Positions 10,890-23,016 are shown, numbered from the stretch's first letter. The stretch is 64,000 nucleotides of DNA from Anaspis maculata (GCA_949128115.1 OX421963.1:90405602-90469601); one strand, 5' to 3'. Numbers and translations: made by a program. Notes: generated by a model not told the origin, from the sequence alone.

Positions 10890-11335
10890 GATCAGAAAAT
10901 CGGCCGATTTTCGGCGATTTCTTACTTGGTTTGGTCTTTATCATTTTTCAGCGTGTGGTTGACACGTTCGACTACTAAATGCATCACGCTGCGAGTTTTT
11001 TGTATCGATCTCACAGAACTCTATAATTTCTAAATCAAAGATACAAATGACGCAAGAGAGGACAATCAAGCTTGACATATCAGATGAAGGCAGAGGTTTT
11101 TTCAGAGGTACTAAGTCCTGCATCACCAATTTTTTCAGCCATGCATGCGTAGCCTCGATTTCAGTGGAAATTGTTGATTTTCCTTCGCTTACAGACGAGA
11201 CAAAGAAAATCGGTCAATTTTCGGCGATTTCTCATTCGCCTTTATTTTAGTCGTTTCCACATCCTAGCTTTGAGAATACGATTGATGCGTTCGACTACTG
11301 AATGCATCAAATAGCAAATTATTCGTATAGATGTT
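10890..11335 (-). pseudogene. Tandem pair of integrase-like relics
   Basis: 10890-11010 and 11200-11330 are direct repeats about 310 bases apart (GATCAGAAAATCGGCCGATT and a near copy). On the minus strand both encode a short piece like the C-terminal part of an integrase core: MH(S/L)VVER(I/V)N then (R/H)(T/I)LK. The pattern with an active-site-like Glu in VVER is typical of retroelement and Polinton integrases, recalled from family knowledge. A third relic lies at 36.1-36.2 kb. All are far too short to function. Confidence 0.4.
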
Positions 11336-11449
11336 TCAAGGTTCATTTATTTCTAAATAAGGATATGAGGAACTAAAGAGAGGATAATAGAGGTAAAAAA
11401 TGTGATTTTTTATATCTTCCAGCTATTCTACAATATGTCACTTGACAAT

Positions 11450-14400
11450 AAATAAAACTATTAAAAATGAAAAAATATAACAGCAAGGACTGACACATTA
11501 GTCAGCCTTTTTAAACACATCAAACAAAGAACATCAACATTGGGTTTCGTGACTGCATGGAAGTTGAACGGAACGTGCAAGCGGGAGGCGCGAGGGAAGG
11601 TCCAGCGGGTGTCGACGCTTGAGTCTTCTGGTCTTCGGCAGGTGGATCAGCCCCTCCGCTAGGGGATTCGGGTGGTGGACAAGACGGTCTCGATAGCGCT
11701 GCATCGACGATGTGCTCCCTGATAGTGGGAACGTCGAGGTCCCGGCGAATGACTTCGTTGGGAACGTAGTAGGGGGCGCCTGCTGTTGCTTGCGGCACCC
11801 AATAGTTGGATACCATAAGTCCACTTAGGCTTCAGGATGGACCTGTTCTTCTGTTCTTGTTCCTTGTTCTCTCACTTCTCCTTGTTCTTCAAGGACAGTC
11901 TCGAGTGACGCCCCATGAACCAGTACATATCCCTCAGTGTATGACCCAAATGCAATTCTTACAGATACGACTCCTCCACGTTAGGCGGCGATCCAAATGA
12001 AGTCCCAGGTATTCAACTTCATCCTTTTGTGGAAGGGGAACGCCGTTTAGGTTTACAGGTGGGCATGTGTCTCTCCGGAGTGTGAAACTGATTTGGGTCG
12101 ACTTTGAGCTGTTCGCCTTCATTCGCCACGTGTTGATCCATCGCTCCAGTTTGCTGAGGTGTTTCTGGAGGAAATGCGAAGCCAGGTTCGGATCCTGGTG
12201 CGAAGCCATAACAGCCGTATAATCTGCGAACGTTGCTATTCTCGTGTTATGGGTTGACGGCAGGTCGAATGTGTAGAGGAGGTACAATATGGGACCCAGT
12301 ACACTTCCCTGGGGAACCTCGACCAGCACCGGTACCAGTGGGAAGCCGCGTCGCCAAATCTAACTGTTATGTACCAGTCCGTGAGATATGATTGCAGGAT
12401 TTGACAGTATGGGTGTGGTAGATTTTTCTTTGTTTTGTATCTCAGGCCCTCGTGCCATACCTTGTCGAAAGCCTGCGTGATGTCGAGGAAAGCAGCAGAG
12501 CAAAATCTACCACGTTAGAGGTCCTTTCTTATGGTGGCGACAATGCGGTGCACCTGTTCCACGGTCGAGTGTCCCCGGCGAAATCCGAACTAGTGTTTTG
12601 GTATCAGACTCATGGACTGCAGGATAGGTTCAAGCCGAGTGAGAAGGTGTAGTGTATCCTGGTCACGGCACCATTTCTGTAGTGTAACCCTGTTATCGAT
12701 GTTGGCAGTGATCGTCGTTATTCCTTCCCTTCCCCATGTCGTTTACCTTTTACCTACGTTCTGCGTGTTCTCACTCTAGATGATGATGTGTCGTTGGGGA
12801 TGAGGTTTGATTCTTGAATGAAACGCGAATGAATCACAAGCAAAATTAATCTTTATTGAAAATCATGAGCAAAAGTTTTTTATGAATTTGTTTCTTTTCT
12901 CAAAATATCTACAACAAGAAATTGACAGTGATAATGACACAACATGAATGAAGAGCCACAAAATACAAAGACAAATGAAACAAGAGAAATCATTACAAAT
13001 CGCTGTTACGATGCCTAACAGCGAAACCGGTTGGCCAAAGAAGTCTTAATAATTATTTATGGTGTAACTGAAAGCAAAATAAAAAGTACCTATAACGTCA
13101 ACACCATTGAAAGAAGGATGGAAGAATTTTTTCAATTTATTCATTACAAATCATTTAGACAATGCAGGAATTTACAAGAATGAAATGGACACAAAATCAG
13201 ATGCAAGAAATCATGAAACATGTCAAACTGTCAATTTAATCGCAAATGAAAAGTGACGTATTCGCTGACAGGCACACATGGGAAGAACACGTCAAAGAAA
13301 CCCCTGCGTATTGCCTGGTTGATTGCTGAAAAATCCCAAATGATCTGAACACAACGTTTGCTTCGTTTACAAGTTATTTACGTAACAACAAAAGAAAACT
13401 CTTTCGCTTACGTTTCGGAGAAAACTTCACGCTCAGCAATTAATTTTACATTTTACAAACAAAAGAAGTCAAATTGATAGATAAGTAAACAATTGAGAAA
13501 CGATCGGTAAACAAGTACATAAATTAACAAAAAACAAATAATAAGTAAACAAATGAATAAATCTGCAAGAAACAAATGATAAGTAATGGTGTAGGTGAAT
13601 AAACAAGAAACAAATAAGAGATAGACTGATAGATAAATAAACAAGAAACAGGTGAGAGATGAATAAGTAGAGAAGTTGGAGTTGGTCATACTCTTTGTGA
13701 GCAATTGGAAGGAAGAAGTATCTATAACGCATTCGCCCGAAATTCCCCAGCAGTTACCTATCACAAACCCCACAGATACATACATACATACATACATACA
13801 AAACAGAACAATGGTTAGTAAACAGTAATCACATACAGTAAATAACAGTGAATACAAGAAAATCGACTCGAGCCAACTTGTGGCCCTCTCTTTGTCGTCT
13901 AACATAATTTCCCCCCCAAAAAAGAAGAGGTTAGTGGACTCAACAAGGCAGATTCATACGAATAGGTAGATCCTCCCCCCCCCCCTGGACACGCAGAAGC
14001 GTGAAAGTCTCATTTCCTTCCTTTACTTTCAGGTATAACACGACAATGAGCAATGAAATGTGAATGAATCATCAAAAGTACTGTTCTCTACTTAGCGGCT
14101 GATTTTGGCGAAGCAGAGTTTCTTTTGGTCGTCTTACTGTTTGTGACGTAACTTGTGTAAAAGAAACATTAATGAAACCTCGAAATACGCGCGACAGCGC
14201 AATCCCGAAGCAAAGTCGTGAGTGCGCAAAGTGCACACCCACTAGATTACGGCCTTTGCCATCAATATTGAGATCATTTAGGAGTAGATAAATTACACAA
14301 AATCCAAAGCAGTGCGGAGCACCTTGATTTCAAAAAGGGAAAAACTGCGGGTTATGCAAGCCCGTTGAGAACAAAGAATTTCGTGTTATGTACAATAATT

Positions 14401-15410
14401 TTGCGGACAAAATAGGTATCGAAATGCATGATTTGGTGAGTGAGTGGGAGCCAAAGTTACGATACAATAATCAAAGAAAGACCTCTAAACTGTGAAAACG
14501 CCGCACACTCGTTGTACCGAAAATCACGTGTTCTTCAACATAGCTGATTCTCTTCTCTCTGTCCGCGGCTGCCACTCGCCCAGCGCCATCTCCCGCTCCC
14601 ATCGGCAAACGCTACGAACGTTCTTCCAACGACAAGTACCTACTTCAGGTACCAACGTACAAACAAAACAAAAGGGGAATACCACAAAGGAGCTTCTCGA
14701 ACAATTTGGACATAAGGGGCAGAAGGCTAATCGGGCGATGGGAATCCGGCAGCACTGGATCCTTCCCGGGCTTCTGTATCAGTATCACTTGGGCGACCTC
14801 CTATTGTGACGGAAAGCAGCCAGTCCTAAGGATGGCGTTAAAGATGTAGCAGATCACTCTCAGCGCCCGAAGTGGAAGCTCCCTCAGGATCACGGCCGTG
14901 ACTAGGTCCCAGTCCGGTGCCTCACGCTGGTTCAGCTTGGTGATGGCCACTCGGATTTCGGAGACTCGGAGCGGCTTGATTGGTAAGTCCATCTGGTATG
15001 GAGCTTGCAGGAGACTGTGCACTGATTGTTCGTCACCTGGCGGGACCGTCACTGGGAAGGGCTTGACTACGCCTTAGAGATATCGAGCGAATGTACAGGC
15101 CTTCTCCTCGTCGCTCCTGGCCCATTCACCAACGTGCAATTTCAGAGGAGGATTCGCCTTCACGGCACACCCAACCTTTCGCGACAGCTTCCACAGCGAG
15201 TAGTTGGTATCTTCAGTAGGGGACAGGTTTTACCAGGAATCTTTGTGTTTTGTGTTGTTGGCTTCCCTAAGCATGTCCTTCAGCTCTTTGGTTGATCGGT
15301 TCAGCTTCGCCTTGTCTCCTGTTCTTAACGAAGGTCGTCACTTTCAAAGGATTTGGAAGAAACTTGCGTCAGTAGGTAGGATGTGCTGATCGTCAATCCG
15401 ATTACCAATG
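11450..15410 (-). mobile_element. Jockey-type non-LTR retrotransposon, decayed and split by an insertion
   Basis: Reading leftwards from 15410, the minus strand encodes in order: NYSLWKLSRKVG and EWARSDEEKA; the RT start (IRVAITKLNQREAPDWD, IFNAILRTGCFPSQ, 15052-14801); QKPGKDP, DSHRPISLLP and SKLFEKLL down to about 14690. The insertion follows. The element resumes at 12645: LTRLEPILQ, FGFRRGHSTVEQVH, AAFLDITQAFDKVWHEGL; then VPQGSVLGPILYLLY and FADYTAVM (motif C is FADY, not FADD), NLNGVPLPQKDEVEYLGLHLD; and the C-terminal part (LKPKWTYGIQLWGAAS, RRLKRRHPLDL) to about 11560. Order and motifs are those of jockey-group ORF2. Many stops, frameshifts and the lost catalytic Asp show it is dead. 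AATAAA near 11455 may mark its 3' end. Confidence 0.85.
12645..14690. mobile_element. ~2-kb insertion inside the jockey element, possibly a BEL/Pao-type LTR segment
   Basis: The jockey RT frame breaks between EKLL (about 14690) and LLTRLEPI (about 12650). The intervening DNA has no coding motif. Near the left boundary the minus strand reads GGTTACACTACA, then GGTGCCGTGACCAGGAT, which resembles the segment just inside BEL-type 5' LTRs. At the other boundary it reads TGTGGTATTCCCC, a plausible TG start. So it could be one LTR and a few bases of internal sequence. It includes a (CATA)n tract at about 13776-13799 and a poly-C run at 13973-13985. The LTR reading is inference. Confidence 0.4.
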
Positions 15411-15602
15411 CCAGTTGACTTTAGATAATTTCTTATTACAAAGCTAATCAAGAAGAGAACTCGGAACAGTTTATTCAAGTACATAGACGATTCTACACTA
15501 AATTGGTAAGGAAAAAAAAAAGTAAATAGGAAGAGATATGGATTAAAGTGAAGAGCTTTCGCCAGTACAGTTTATATTTGATTTGCTTTCGCAAGTAGCA
15601 TT

Positions 15603-15608
15603 TTTATT
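15603..15608 (-). terminator. Poly(A) signal AATAAA for the 15.6-kb exon
   Basis: AATAAA on the minus strand, 15 bases past the stop codon at 15624, in a segment (GAGCTGTTGAGAAATA) shared with the sister exons. Confidence 0.6.
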
Positions 15609-15623
15609 CTATTTCTCAACAGC

Positions 15624-15829
15624 TCAACATTTGTGTCGGATCGCTATGTGCAGCTTCAGGCTGTACTTGCGTTTGCAAGTGTATCCGCACTGATGACAAC
15701 TGAAAAGCTTCGCCTTGCCGCAGACCCTAGTCTGATGCGCGTACAACGAGCTTCGGTTCTTGTAGAACCGGTTGCACTTGTCGCACTGGAATTTTCTCTC
15801 AAGCGACGTCTTGGAGCTCGACGCAAAAT
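15624..15829 (-). CDS. lola: lola-type alternative terminal exon, zinc-finger pair (15.6 kb)
   Basis: Acceptor CTTTGCAG|AT at 15830-15831, phase 1; 67 full residues ending in RHKC and TGA. Finger 1 is CDKC ... H QTRV C (C2HC). The linker is GKAKLFS. Finger 2 is CHQCGYTCKRK ... H IAIR H. All ligands are present. The preceding peptide (ADFASSSKTSLERKFQ) resembles that of the other four members of the left-hand group. Only about 460 bases separate its acceptor from the stop of the next exon at 16292, so the two form a tight pair. The expected role is a DNA-binding tail of a nuclear BTB transcription factor. The upstream ATG in the same frame (15863) lies in the intron. Confidence 0.85.
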
Positions 15830-15867
15830 CTGCAAAGATTGACTTTATTAGAACAAGAAACAAAAAG

Positions 15868-15945
15868 AGAAGAAACGATCAAGACACGAAATCGACAAGC
15901 ACAGACTTCATACCATATAAATTATCTGGGCACCTGGAATGAAAC
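15868..15945 (-). promoter_or_regulatory. Conserved intronic block upstream of the expanded zinc-finger exons
   Basis: About 40-120 bases before the acceptor the minus strand reads TCAGTTTCATTCCAGGTGCC, and later CTTGTCGATTTCGTGTCTTG. Clearly related blocks precede the exons at 2.3 kb (2530-2605), 10.2 kb (10525-10610), 16.3 kb (16545-16615) and 28.4 kb (28605-28675). They may be retained exon relic (note the internal CCAG|GT), splicing enhancer, or simply recent common ancestry. Confidence 0.4.
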
Positions 15946-16275
15946 TGACCGAAAATGTATTTATTTTGTGCCTTGAAGAAGTGTTTGTCCGCATTTTGTT
16001 CACATAAAAAAATCAACAGCACTTTCAACAGTACCTTGGCTCCACGTGGCAACCCTGGAGATAATTTTGGGAAAGAGTATAGATGGGTATATTTAGCGCA
16101 CAATGGAAATGATGTATTCTCGAATCCAGACAGAGAAGCTGTCGGTCTTTCTTCGACTTTCTTTCATAGACGATTCTATGTAAACTTGAGAATTGGAAAG
16201 GCAAAAATCATAATGAATAAGAATAGCGATGGATTGAAGAGCAAAACGTTATCATAGCTTTCGCAAGTAGCATTT

Positions 16276-16281
16276 TTTATT
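16276..16281 (-). terminator. Poly(A) signal AATAAA for the 16.3-kb exon
   Basis: AATAAA on the minus strand about 10 bases after the stop at 16292, in the conserved post-stop segment. Confidence 0.6.
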
Positions 16282-16291
16282 TCTTCACAGA

Positions 16292-16497
16292 TCAACATTT
16301 GTGACGGATCGCCATGTGCCGCTCCAGGTTGTACTTGCGTTTGCTGATGTATCCGCACCGATGGCAAGTGAAACGCTCCGACTTTCCGCAGTCCCTAGAC
16401 TGGTGCACGGACAATGAGTTTCGGTTCTTGTAAAACCGGTTGCACTTTTCACACTTGACACTTTCTGCGGATGACATCTTGTAGCCCGACGCCAAAT
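16292..16497 (-). CDS. lola: lola-type alternative terminal exon, zinc-finger pair (16.3 kb)
   Basis: Acceptor CTTTGCAG|AT at 16498-16499, phase 1, ending RHKC then TGA. Finger 1 CEKCNRFYK ... H QSRD C. Linker GKSERFT. Finger 2 CHRCGYISKRK ... H MAIR H. Fully intact. It is closest to the 28.4-kb exon in its leader (ADLASGYKMSSAE against ADVASGYKVPSAE). The predicted DNA-contact residues of finger 1 (between Cys and His) match those of the 28.4-kb exon, whereas finger 2 differs, so the isoforms may overlap in target choice. Same transcription unit and phase as all other exons. Confidence 0.85.
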
Positions 16498-16932
16498 CTG
16501 CAAAGATTGACTTCATTAGAATAAGAAATGGAAAGAGAAGAAACGATCCAGATATGAAATCGACAAGCATCCATGACGATTTGATACGACCTCCATCATG
16601 TACCTGGAATGGAACTGACAAAGAATAAGAGAAAAGGATTGATTCGCCCTAGGAAGAAGCGTCGCGGTACACTGCTGCTTATCTAAAGGTTGGTTTACGT
16701 TTTTGCACCATTTGATGTTAATGTTTTATCAGGGCCGTTCCTAGGGGTTTGAGCGCCCGTGTGCAAAGCCTCAGGTCTGCGCCCCCCCCCCCCCCCATTC
16801 TATACTCGACCAAAAGGATGAAACAATTCAGAATCCATGTCACTGTCCTTTTTTTTATTTTTTCACAAAAGTAATATAATATCTGTATTACACTACTAGT
16901 GGAAGTGGTATACACACCTAAAAACACATCGA

Positions 16933-17623
16933 TACCGCATTTTGGAGTGGTGTAACAAGATTTTGTGGCGAGTTTTGTGGTGTAAAGAGATTTTGCATAG
17001 GCGTACTTTATACCGAGACAAGCGATTTGACCCGCATCACTCGATATTGATATTTTATCCCTTAAGGGGCCAATGGGGGCCCTCCAAATTTTCAAGATGC
17101 AAGAACTTTTACAAAATGATCATTGAGTATCGTCATGTATGTCATAACTGAAAAAATCCGTTGAAAGAGGTGTACTGAAGAGGTCACCTCTTCTTGGGAA
17201 AATGACATTGCAAAAAAATTATCTTCATATTTAGGATTACGGAATGCGATTCAGTTGAGAACGCAACAAAGCATATGAATTTATCGTTTCCTTGCATAGC
17301 AGAAAAAATAAAAACAGTCTTTTTGACCTCTGCCAAAGAATTTTCTTTTCAAGTGTGAAGAATGGAACGGGTCCGACGACTATTGATGAAATTATTTTCA
17401 ATAGATCCGTAAGCTTCTGTTATGACATACATGACGATACTCAATGATAGTTTTGTGAAAGTTCTTGCATCTTGAAAATTTAGAGGGCCACCATTGGCCC
17501 CCTAAGGGACAAAATATCGAGTGCTGCGGGTCAAATCGCTTGTCTCAGTATAAAGTACGCCCATGCAAAATCTCGTTACTCCACTCCAAAATGCGGTACG
17601 CTTTTGCGTACCGCTCCCACTAT
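16933..17623. repeat. Inverted-repeat element nested in the hAT-like MITE
   Basis: Arms 16933-17150 and 17421-17623 are reverse complements (CCGCATTTTGGAGTG and CACTCCAAAATGCGG), with a ~270-base spacer. A single arm of the same family ends the disabled exon at 10.2 kb. Confidence 0.8.
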
Positions 17624-17832
17624 ACACAATTTCTTGTATTCATTGAACAATCTGCCAAAATACTGTCAAAACAGACATAAATCTTACAAAGAATAACAAT
17701 TCAGTGAATGAATTTCAAAAAGCATTAAAATCCAGGATATCAATGAATCTTGGGTTTTCAAATACATTTTTGCTTAGAAGTTTTCATTATCTTTCAGGGA
17801 TCACAAGTAGATACCTAACTTCTACTTGTTAT

Positions 17833-18007
17833 GCCCGCTCTATGAAAATTCGTAGCAATCGCAACGCAACCGCAACGCAGAGCGCAACGTTTCTGATTGG
17901 CTTGCAAGGTATTCGCAAAGTCATCGCAGCGACGCGAAAGTCTTGCGAGCCAATCAGAAAAGTTGCGCTCTGCGTTGCGGTTGCGTTGCGTAATTTCATA
18001 GAGCGGC
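17833..18007. repeat. 175-bp near-perfect palindrome
   Basis: GCCCGCTCTATGAAA at the left end pairs with TTTCATAGAGCGGC at the right. Inside, CAACGCAGAGCGCAAC pairs with GTTGCGCTCTGCGTTG, and CTGATTGGCTTGCAAG with CTTGCGAGCCAATCAG. Only a ~35-base loop is unpaired. Likely a tiny foldback MITE. Confidence 0.8.
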
Positions 18008-18419
18008 CTTTAGGTAGAAGCATTCGCTTCTAGCGGATTAAAAGGATTCGTCCGTTTCCTCATCTGGGGCAGGGTTGGCTGCCATAGTTGTTACCGTGGT
18101 CCGTGATTGTCTTTGTCTTGTGATACGGTTTTCTACGACTAAAGCTTATAGTTTATAGTCGACGCAAACGGATACGGAACCGCATACGGTTACGCAAACG
18201 GTAGCGTAAGCAAAACGTAAGCGTAACAGCGGAAAATTGCTTCGTATTGGTATGATTGGTTTTTGCATCGGGCGCTAAAGCGCCGCCCGGCTATAGCGGG
18301 GGCGCAAAGCGCCCTTTTTGAATTTTTTTTAGTCGGTCGAATTTTTGCGCCCTTGGCAAAGTGCGCCCGTGTGCGTCGCACGCCTTGAACGCCCTGTTAG
18401 GAACGGCCCTGTGTTTTAT

Positions 18420-19072
18420 TAATTGTAACAGTGGAAACCAAAGTCTGACAAAAAGAAGAAAATTTCCTGGAGCCAAGTTCCCGCCAACGATTTACTTTTG
18501 TGCCAGGCTGAAATATGTCTCGACGAAGGCAGTCGCCAAGGGAAACCCGGTCTCCACCAGGTGAACTGAAGGTAAAGTCCATTTGTTACCTCTCAACAAG
18601 TAGATGGCAACGCAAAGGCACCGTAATGTCACAGGATTAACCCATAGGCGGTAGCTGAGCATGTTAGCCTACCTTTAATGACACCTACTAACACCGACAC
18701 AACACGGTCTCGGCCGAAACGATTAAACCGAAGGGCTGCAATCTAATTCAACATAATTCAAGTGGTGGGCCGCGACCGCTATATTATATTCGGAGGGCGT
18801 CACAGGTCTGAGTGCTTCGGTGTAACGACTGAAGAAATTTATACTGAGAGCATCGTGAGCAATTGTTTTAGTTAATTCCGTCCAAAGGTTGTTGTTTTCT
18901 GCCAACGGCGAATCTCCGCCGAATCGACTCAAAGAATGCTCTCAAAGAAATCCACCGTGACCTAATAGGAAGAAGCTAGATTTCAGATGGACTCGGTTAG
19001 TGCTATTACTGACGTCGAATAATGTGTTTACTATCAAATCGGGCAAATCGTGTGAATGAAAATGATAACTTT
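18420..19072. other. Intron segment with one unassigned minus-strand open frame
   Basis: 18932-18723 minus is open for 69 codons (ENNNLWTELTKTIAHDALS ... VELDCSPSV) and is preceded at about 18899 by TTGGCAG, a possible acceptor. I do not recognise the peptide, it has no zinc ligands in finger spacing, and its codon third positions are AT-rich. It may be a decayed or non-finger exon, or chance. Nothing else is seen. Confidence 0.25.
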
Positions 19073-19608
19073 GAAGATAGTAGTGCTGTCAACCGGTTAC
19101 GGTTAACCGGTCAAAAAATTCGAATAACCGGTTAAATTTCGCAAAGGAATAACTGGTTACGGTTAACCGGTCAATAACCTGTTAAAAACCGGTCACGGTT
19201 AGCCGGTTTGACCGGTTACGGTTAACCGGTCAATAACCGGTTACGGTTAACCGACTTGACCGGTTACGATTAACCAACCAATAACCGATGAAGGGTGAAA
19301 GACCGGTTATGGTCCATTTGTTCAAAATCGTTTACGGTTAATCAGTTACTACAACTAGTGGTCAAAGTTCATGCTTATGATACCACCTATAACCTGCAAG
19401 TACCTACTCACTTACCTATGCCTAGTCTTTTGAAAATATGTTTATCACAATTATTGTGTATGATGGCAAAAATACGGGAAGCTTGCAGGTACCTTTTTAT
19501 TTATTTTTGAATTGAGGGTTCAATTTCGTGGGAAGTGAAGTTGAAATTTGACATATTCAAACCAAAAGATCAAAACGCTGAAGTAGACTTCCAAGATTTT
19601 CAAATATA

Positions 19609-20533
19609 CAGGATGTTTCGTGTTTAATCGCAAACGTTTTGACAGCGGATAAAGCATCAAAAAATAGGTGGACTTTCTCCAGAAAACTTTGTTCAGAAAC
19701 GTACAAAGACTGAGATAAAGCCATTCAAAGTTAAGATTAAAATACCGTTTTCCTCACTTAATTTCCACACCGTTGAACCAATTTGCCTCAAATTTCACAT
19801 AGCTCGTCCCTGTTATCTTCCATAATTTCTACGCCACTGTCTATTTTGCAGAAATGCCTAGGCACTTGAATTCTGCAATCAATGTAGAAGAAAAAGTTAC
19901 TCCTGACAAATTTTGATTAAAAGCTTCATTGCCAAGATATTTGGATCCGAATGTTTGAAAAACATGTTGAAAACGCCAATTCCAAGAAAAATGTAAGGTA
20001 ATGATGAAGAAGTATCAAGATTTCGAAAAATTATTTTTTTGGGCTCTTGAAATTGGTTTACAAGATTTTTTTAAGCATTATGATTCAATTATTTCGAAAA
20101 CGAAGCCTTTAACAAAAGTTTCCAAGAGTAATTTTTTCCTTTAAATTGATTGCAGAGTCCAAATGCCTAGGTATTTTTGCAGAATAGTGCAGTGGCGCAG
20201 AAATTAAGAGGAAAACAGGGACGATTCCCCCAATATCCACGCCATTGGACCAATATGTGTCGAAACTCAAAATCATTTGAAGTCCTTTAGTGACAGTTTT
20301 TGGAGATTAACTTGATAATCACGTATCCAAAATGTGAGGCGAATTGGTGCAACGGTGCGAAAAGTATGTGGAAAAAACTATGTTCCAATTTTAACTTTCA
20401 AGGGCTGTATCCATGGATGGCTGTATCTCAGTTAATATACGTTTTTGAAAAAAGCTTTTTTCAAAAAGCCCAATTTTTCATGCTTCATCCACTGGCAAAA
20501 TCTTCGCGATCAAACAGTTAAACAGGGACCCTG
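19609..20533. mobile_element. Mariner-like MITE, diverged copy 1
   Basis: TA at 19607-19608 and 20534-20535 brackets CAGGATGTTTCGTG ... GGACCCTG. The interior shares phrases with the better copies (GACTTTCTCCAGAAAA near one end, AAGGGCTGTATC near the other). About 925 bases, non-coding. Confidence 0.6.
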
Positions 20534-22830
20534 TATATAAACTGTTCAACATTTGAAATGTCGGTATTGAAAATTTTCCCCTTTTTCAAAATGGTTTAAC
20601 TTTGGATTGTCTCAACCGATTTCGATTTTGTCTTCACGGTTGCTTAGATACATCTTTCAGCAATCTACTCAGTTGGCAAGAATTTTTAATTTATTTCTAT
20701 TACATTCGTTACAGGGTGAAATGTAAAGCATTGCAAAATTGTGCTTAGTTCAAGAGATCCCCGTTTCTGTGAACTTTTTTTTCAAATTCTAAAGATATAA
20801 TCATGAAACCTGATGTCTTGTCTCAAAACAGTTGTTGATATTTCTAGATCAGAAGTTCAACAATGATGATATGATTTTTGTTTGTAAAAGTTGCATTTTG
20901 GACATCTCTAAAAAATGATAATTGAGATTTTATTCCTGAAACATATTAAAACTTACATTTTAGAATGTGTTTCTGAACCAACAAAGCATCTACATATCCA
21001 ATTTGAGGTCAGTACGTCAAAAATTCCGATATTGATACGATGCAATCAGAGAGGCAAGTGCCCTCTCTGATGGCGGATTTCAACCAAAATCATCACATAA
21101 GTTCATTAGACGCCTATACTGTGGCTGCATTAGACACACAGACAGGCAGACAGGCCGACTTTGATCTGGAAATGGTCTGAATAAATCGATAAGATGGACC
21201 TTGAAAAAAGTTATTCTTCGAAATCCGGAAACATTTTTTTTGCGCGTTCACAATATTTTTCTTTTCATTCGAGAACGCGAACCGGGAAAGTGAAACAGAG
21301 GCGAGAACAAAGGTTTCTGAGGGCGCAGCAGTTTCCTAACAGTTCAAGCAACAAGCATGCAAAATTACAGGTTCTTATCATCCAAAATGTGATTTTATTG
21401 CCAACCGAAATAACTTAAATACAGGGTGGTCCGACTTTTATGTCATTAAATTTAAGGATCGATATAGAATGAAAAATGAAGGGGACTTTCTCCAGAAAAC
21501 ATATTTGAGAAATGCCTAACAACAGAGATACAGCCCTTCAAAGTTGGAAATAAATAATCGTTTTTTTCGCATAACTTTTGAACCGTCCAACCAATTTGAT
21601 TATGAATAAAACCAAAGGTTCACTGAAATTATCCTCTGTCGAACAATTATAACATGTTCCATAAAAAAGTTTCAGGGGCTTAGACATTAGGGGGTGACCC
21701 TACTTTTCCCCCTTTATTTTTCACCCCCTAGTTATTTTTGGAAACTGTTTATAATTTTGAATTCTACGTTCAATTTTGAAGAAAAAATCACTGTTGCAAA
21801 ATTTTGATCAGAGGCTTCGTTTAGGAGATATTTGGGTTTGAAACTTTGGGAAACAGCCCGAAATCGCCACTTTCAAAGGTCTAAAAATTAAAATCCAAAG
21901 AAACTCATGATTTCTCAGCTGAAATAGGTTTTCTAGAATTTCTAAGTTGATAAACCACCATTTTTTCCAAACCACGGGAATTTTTCAGGAAAAAAACAAT
22001 TTGGGTTCTGGAAAGTGGCGATTTCGGGATGTTTTCCAAAGTTTCAAACTCGAATATCTCCTAAACGAAGCCTCTAATCAAAATTTTGCAAGAGTGACTT
22101 TTTCTTCTAAATTGAACGTGGAATTCAAAATTATGAACAGTTTTTAAAAATAACTGGTGGGTGAGAAATAGGGGGGGGGGGTAGGAACACCCCCTGATAT
22201 CTACGCTCCTAGAACTTTTTTATGGAACATGTTATGATTGTTCGACAGGGGATAACTTCAGTAAACCTTTGGTTCTATTTTGAATGAAATCGGTTGAACG
22301 GTTCAAAAGTTATGCGGAAAAAACGATTATTTATTTCCAACTTTGAAGGGCTGTATCTCTGTTATTAGGCATTTCTCAAATATGTTTTCTGAAGAAAGTC
22401 CCCTTCATTTTTAATTTTCTATTGATCCTTGAATTTAATGACATAAAACCAGGACCACCCTGTATGCAACTTTGACAAAAAAAAATCAAGTTATCATTGT
22501 TGGACTTCTGATCTAGAAAATTCAAAAACAGTTTCGAGATAAGACATCAGGCTTCATGATTATACCCTTGGAATTTGGAAAAAAAATTGTTCTCAAAAAT
22601 GGGGATCTATTGAACTATGCACAATTTTGCAATGCTTTACATTTCACCCTGTCACGAATGTAATTGGAATAAGTCAAAAAATCTCGCCAACCAAGTAGAG
22701 TGCTGAAAGATGTATCTAAACAACCGAGAAAATAAAATCGAAATCGGTTGAGACAATCCAAAGTTATACGGTTTTGAAAATGGGCAAAATTTTCGATACC
22801 GACGTTTCAAATGTTGAGCAGTTTATTTAT
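20534..22830. repeat. Inverted-repeat element enclosing a MITE
   Basis: Arms about 20534-20893 and 22466-22830 are reverse complements: CATTTGAAATGTCGGTAT pairs with ATACCGACGTTTCAAATG, and TCTAGATCAGAAGT with ACTTCTGATCTAGA. The right arm starts immediately after the MITE at 21422-22462, showing nesting order. Confidence 0.7.
21422..22462. mobile_element. Mariner-like MITE, copy 2 (1041 bp)
   Basis: CAGGGTGGTCC ... GGACCACCCTG inside a TA duplication (21420-21421, 22463-22464). The whole element is an imperfect palindrome, its two halves sharing phrases such as AAACGAAGCCTCTAATCAAA and its complement. The 66-codon open frame inside is incidental. Confidence 0.8.
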
Positions 22831-22865
22831 TTTCAATATTTATACTTATACCAATCCAACTAAGA

Positions 22866-23016
22866 GGAAGAGGTGCGCTTTCAGGGGCTATCGCTTTGTA
22901 TTTGAGTGTTCCAAATTACATATTACAATGACATATGGCCGCTCGATTTGATTGTAGTATGTATTTTTGAAAACTCAAACATGAACGGATAGCCCCTAAA
23001 AGCGCACCTCTAAATG
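22866..23016. repeat. Short inverted repeat
   Basis: AGGTGCGCTTTCAGGGGCTA at the left pairs with TAGCCCCTAAAAGCGCACCT at the right, with a ~100-base loop. Small foldback repeat. Confidence 0.65.

Larger units (their letters stand above)
16730..18411. mobile_element. hAT-like MITE with 8-bp target duplication
   Basis: The ends are CAGGGCCGTTCCTA and its exact reverse complement TAGGAACGGCCCTG (14 bp). It is flanked on both sides by TGTTTTAT (16722-16729 and 18412-18419), the 8-bp duplication expected for hAT transposition. The inner region is GC-richer near the ends (poly-C at 16782-16796, GGCGC repeats at 18268-18315). No transposase is encoded, so it is non-autonomous. Two other inverted repeats are nested in it. 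Confidence 0.85.

Noticed and set aside
11534..11824. Overlapping minus frames rich in Pro and Arg.
   Set aside because: They are frame-shifted pieces of the jockey C-terminal region, not a separate gene.
13453..13905. 150-codon minus frame with membrane-like hydrophobic residues.
   Set aside because: Low-complexity AT repeats (AAACAAGAAACAAATAAG) translate into Leu/Phe/Tyr-rich strings; no real protein signal.
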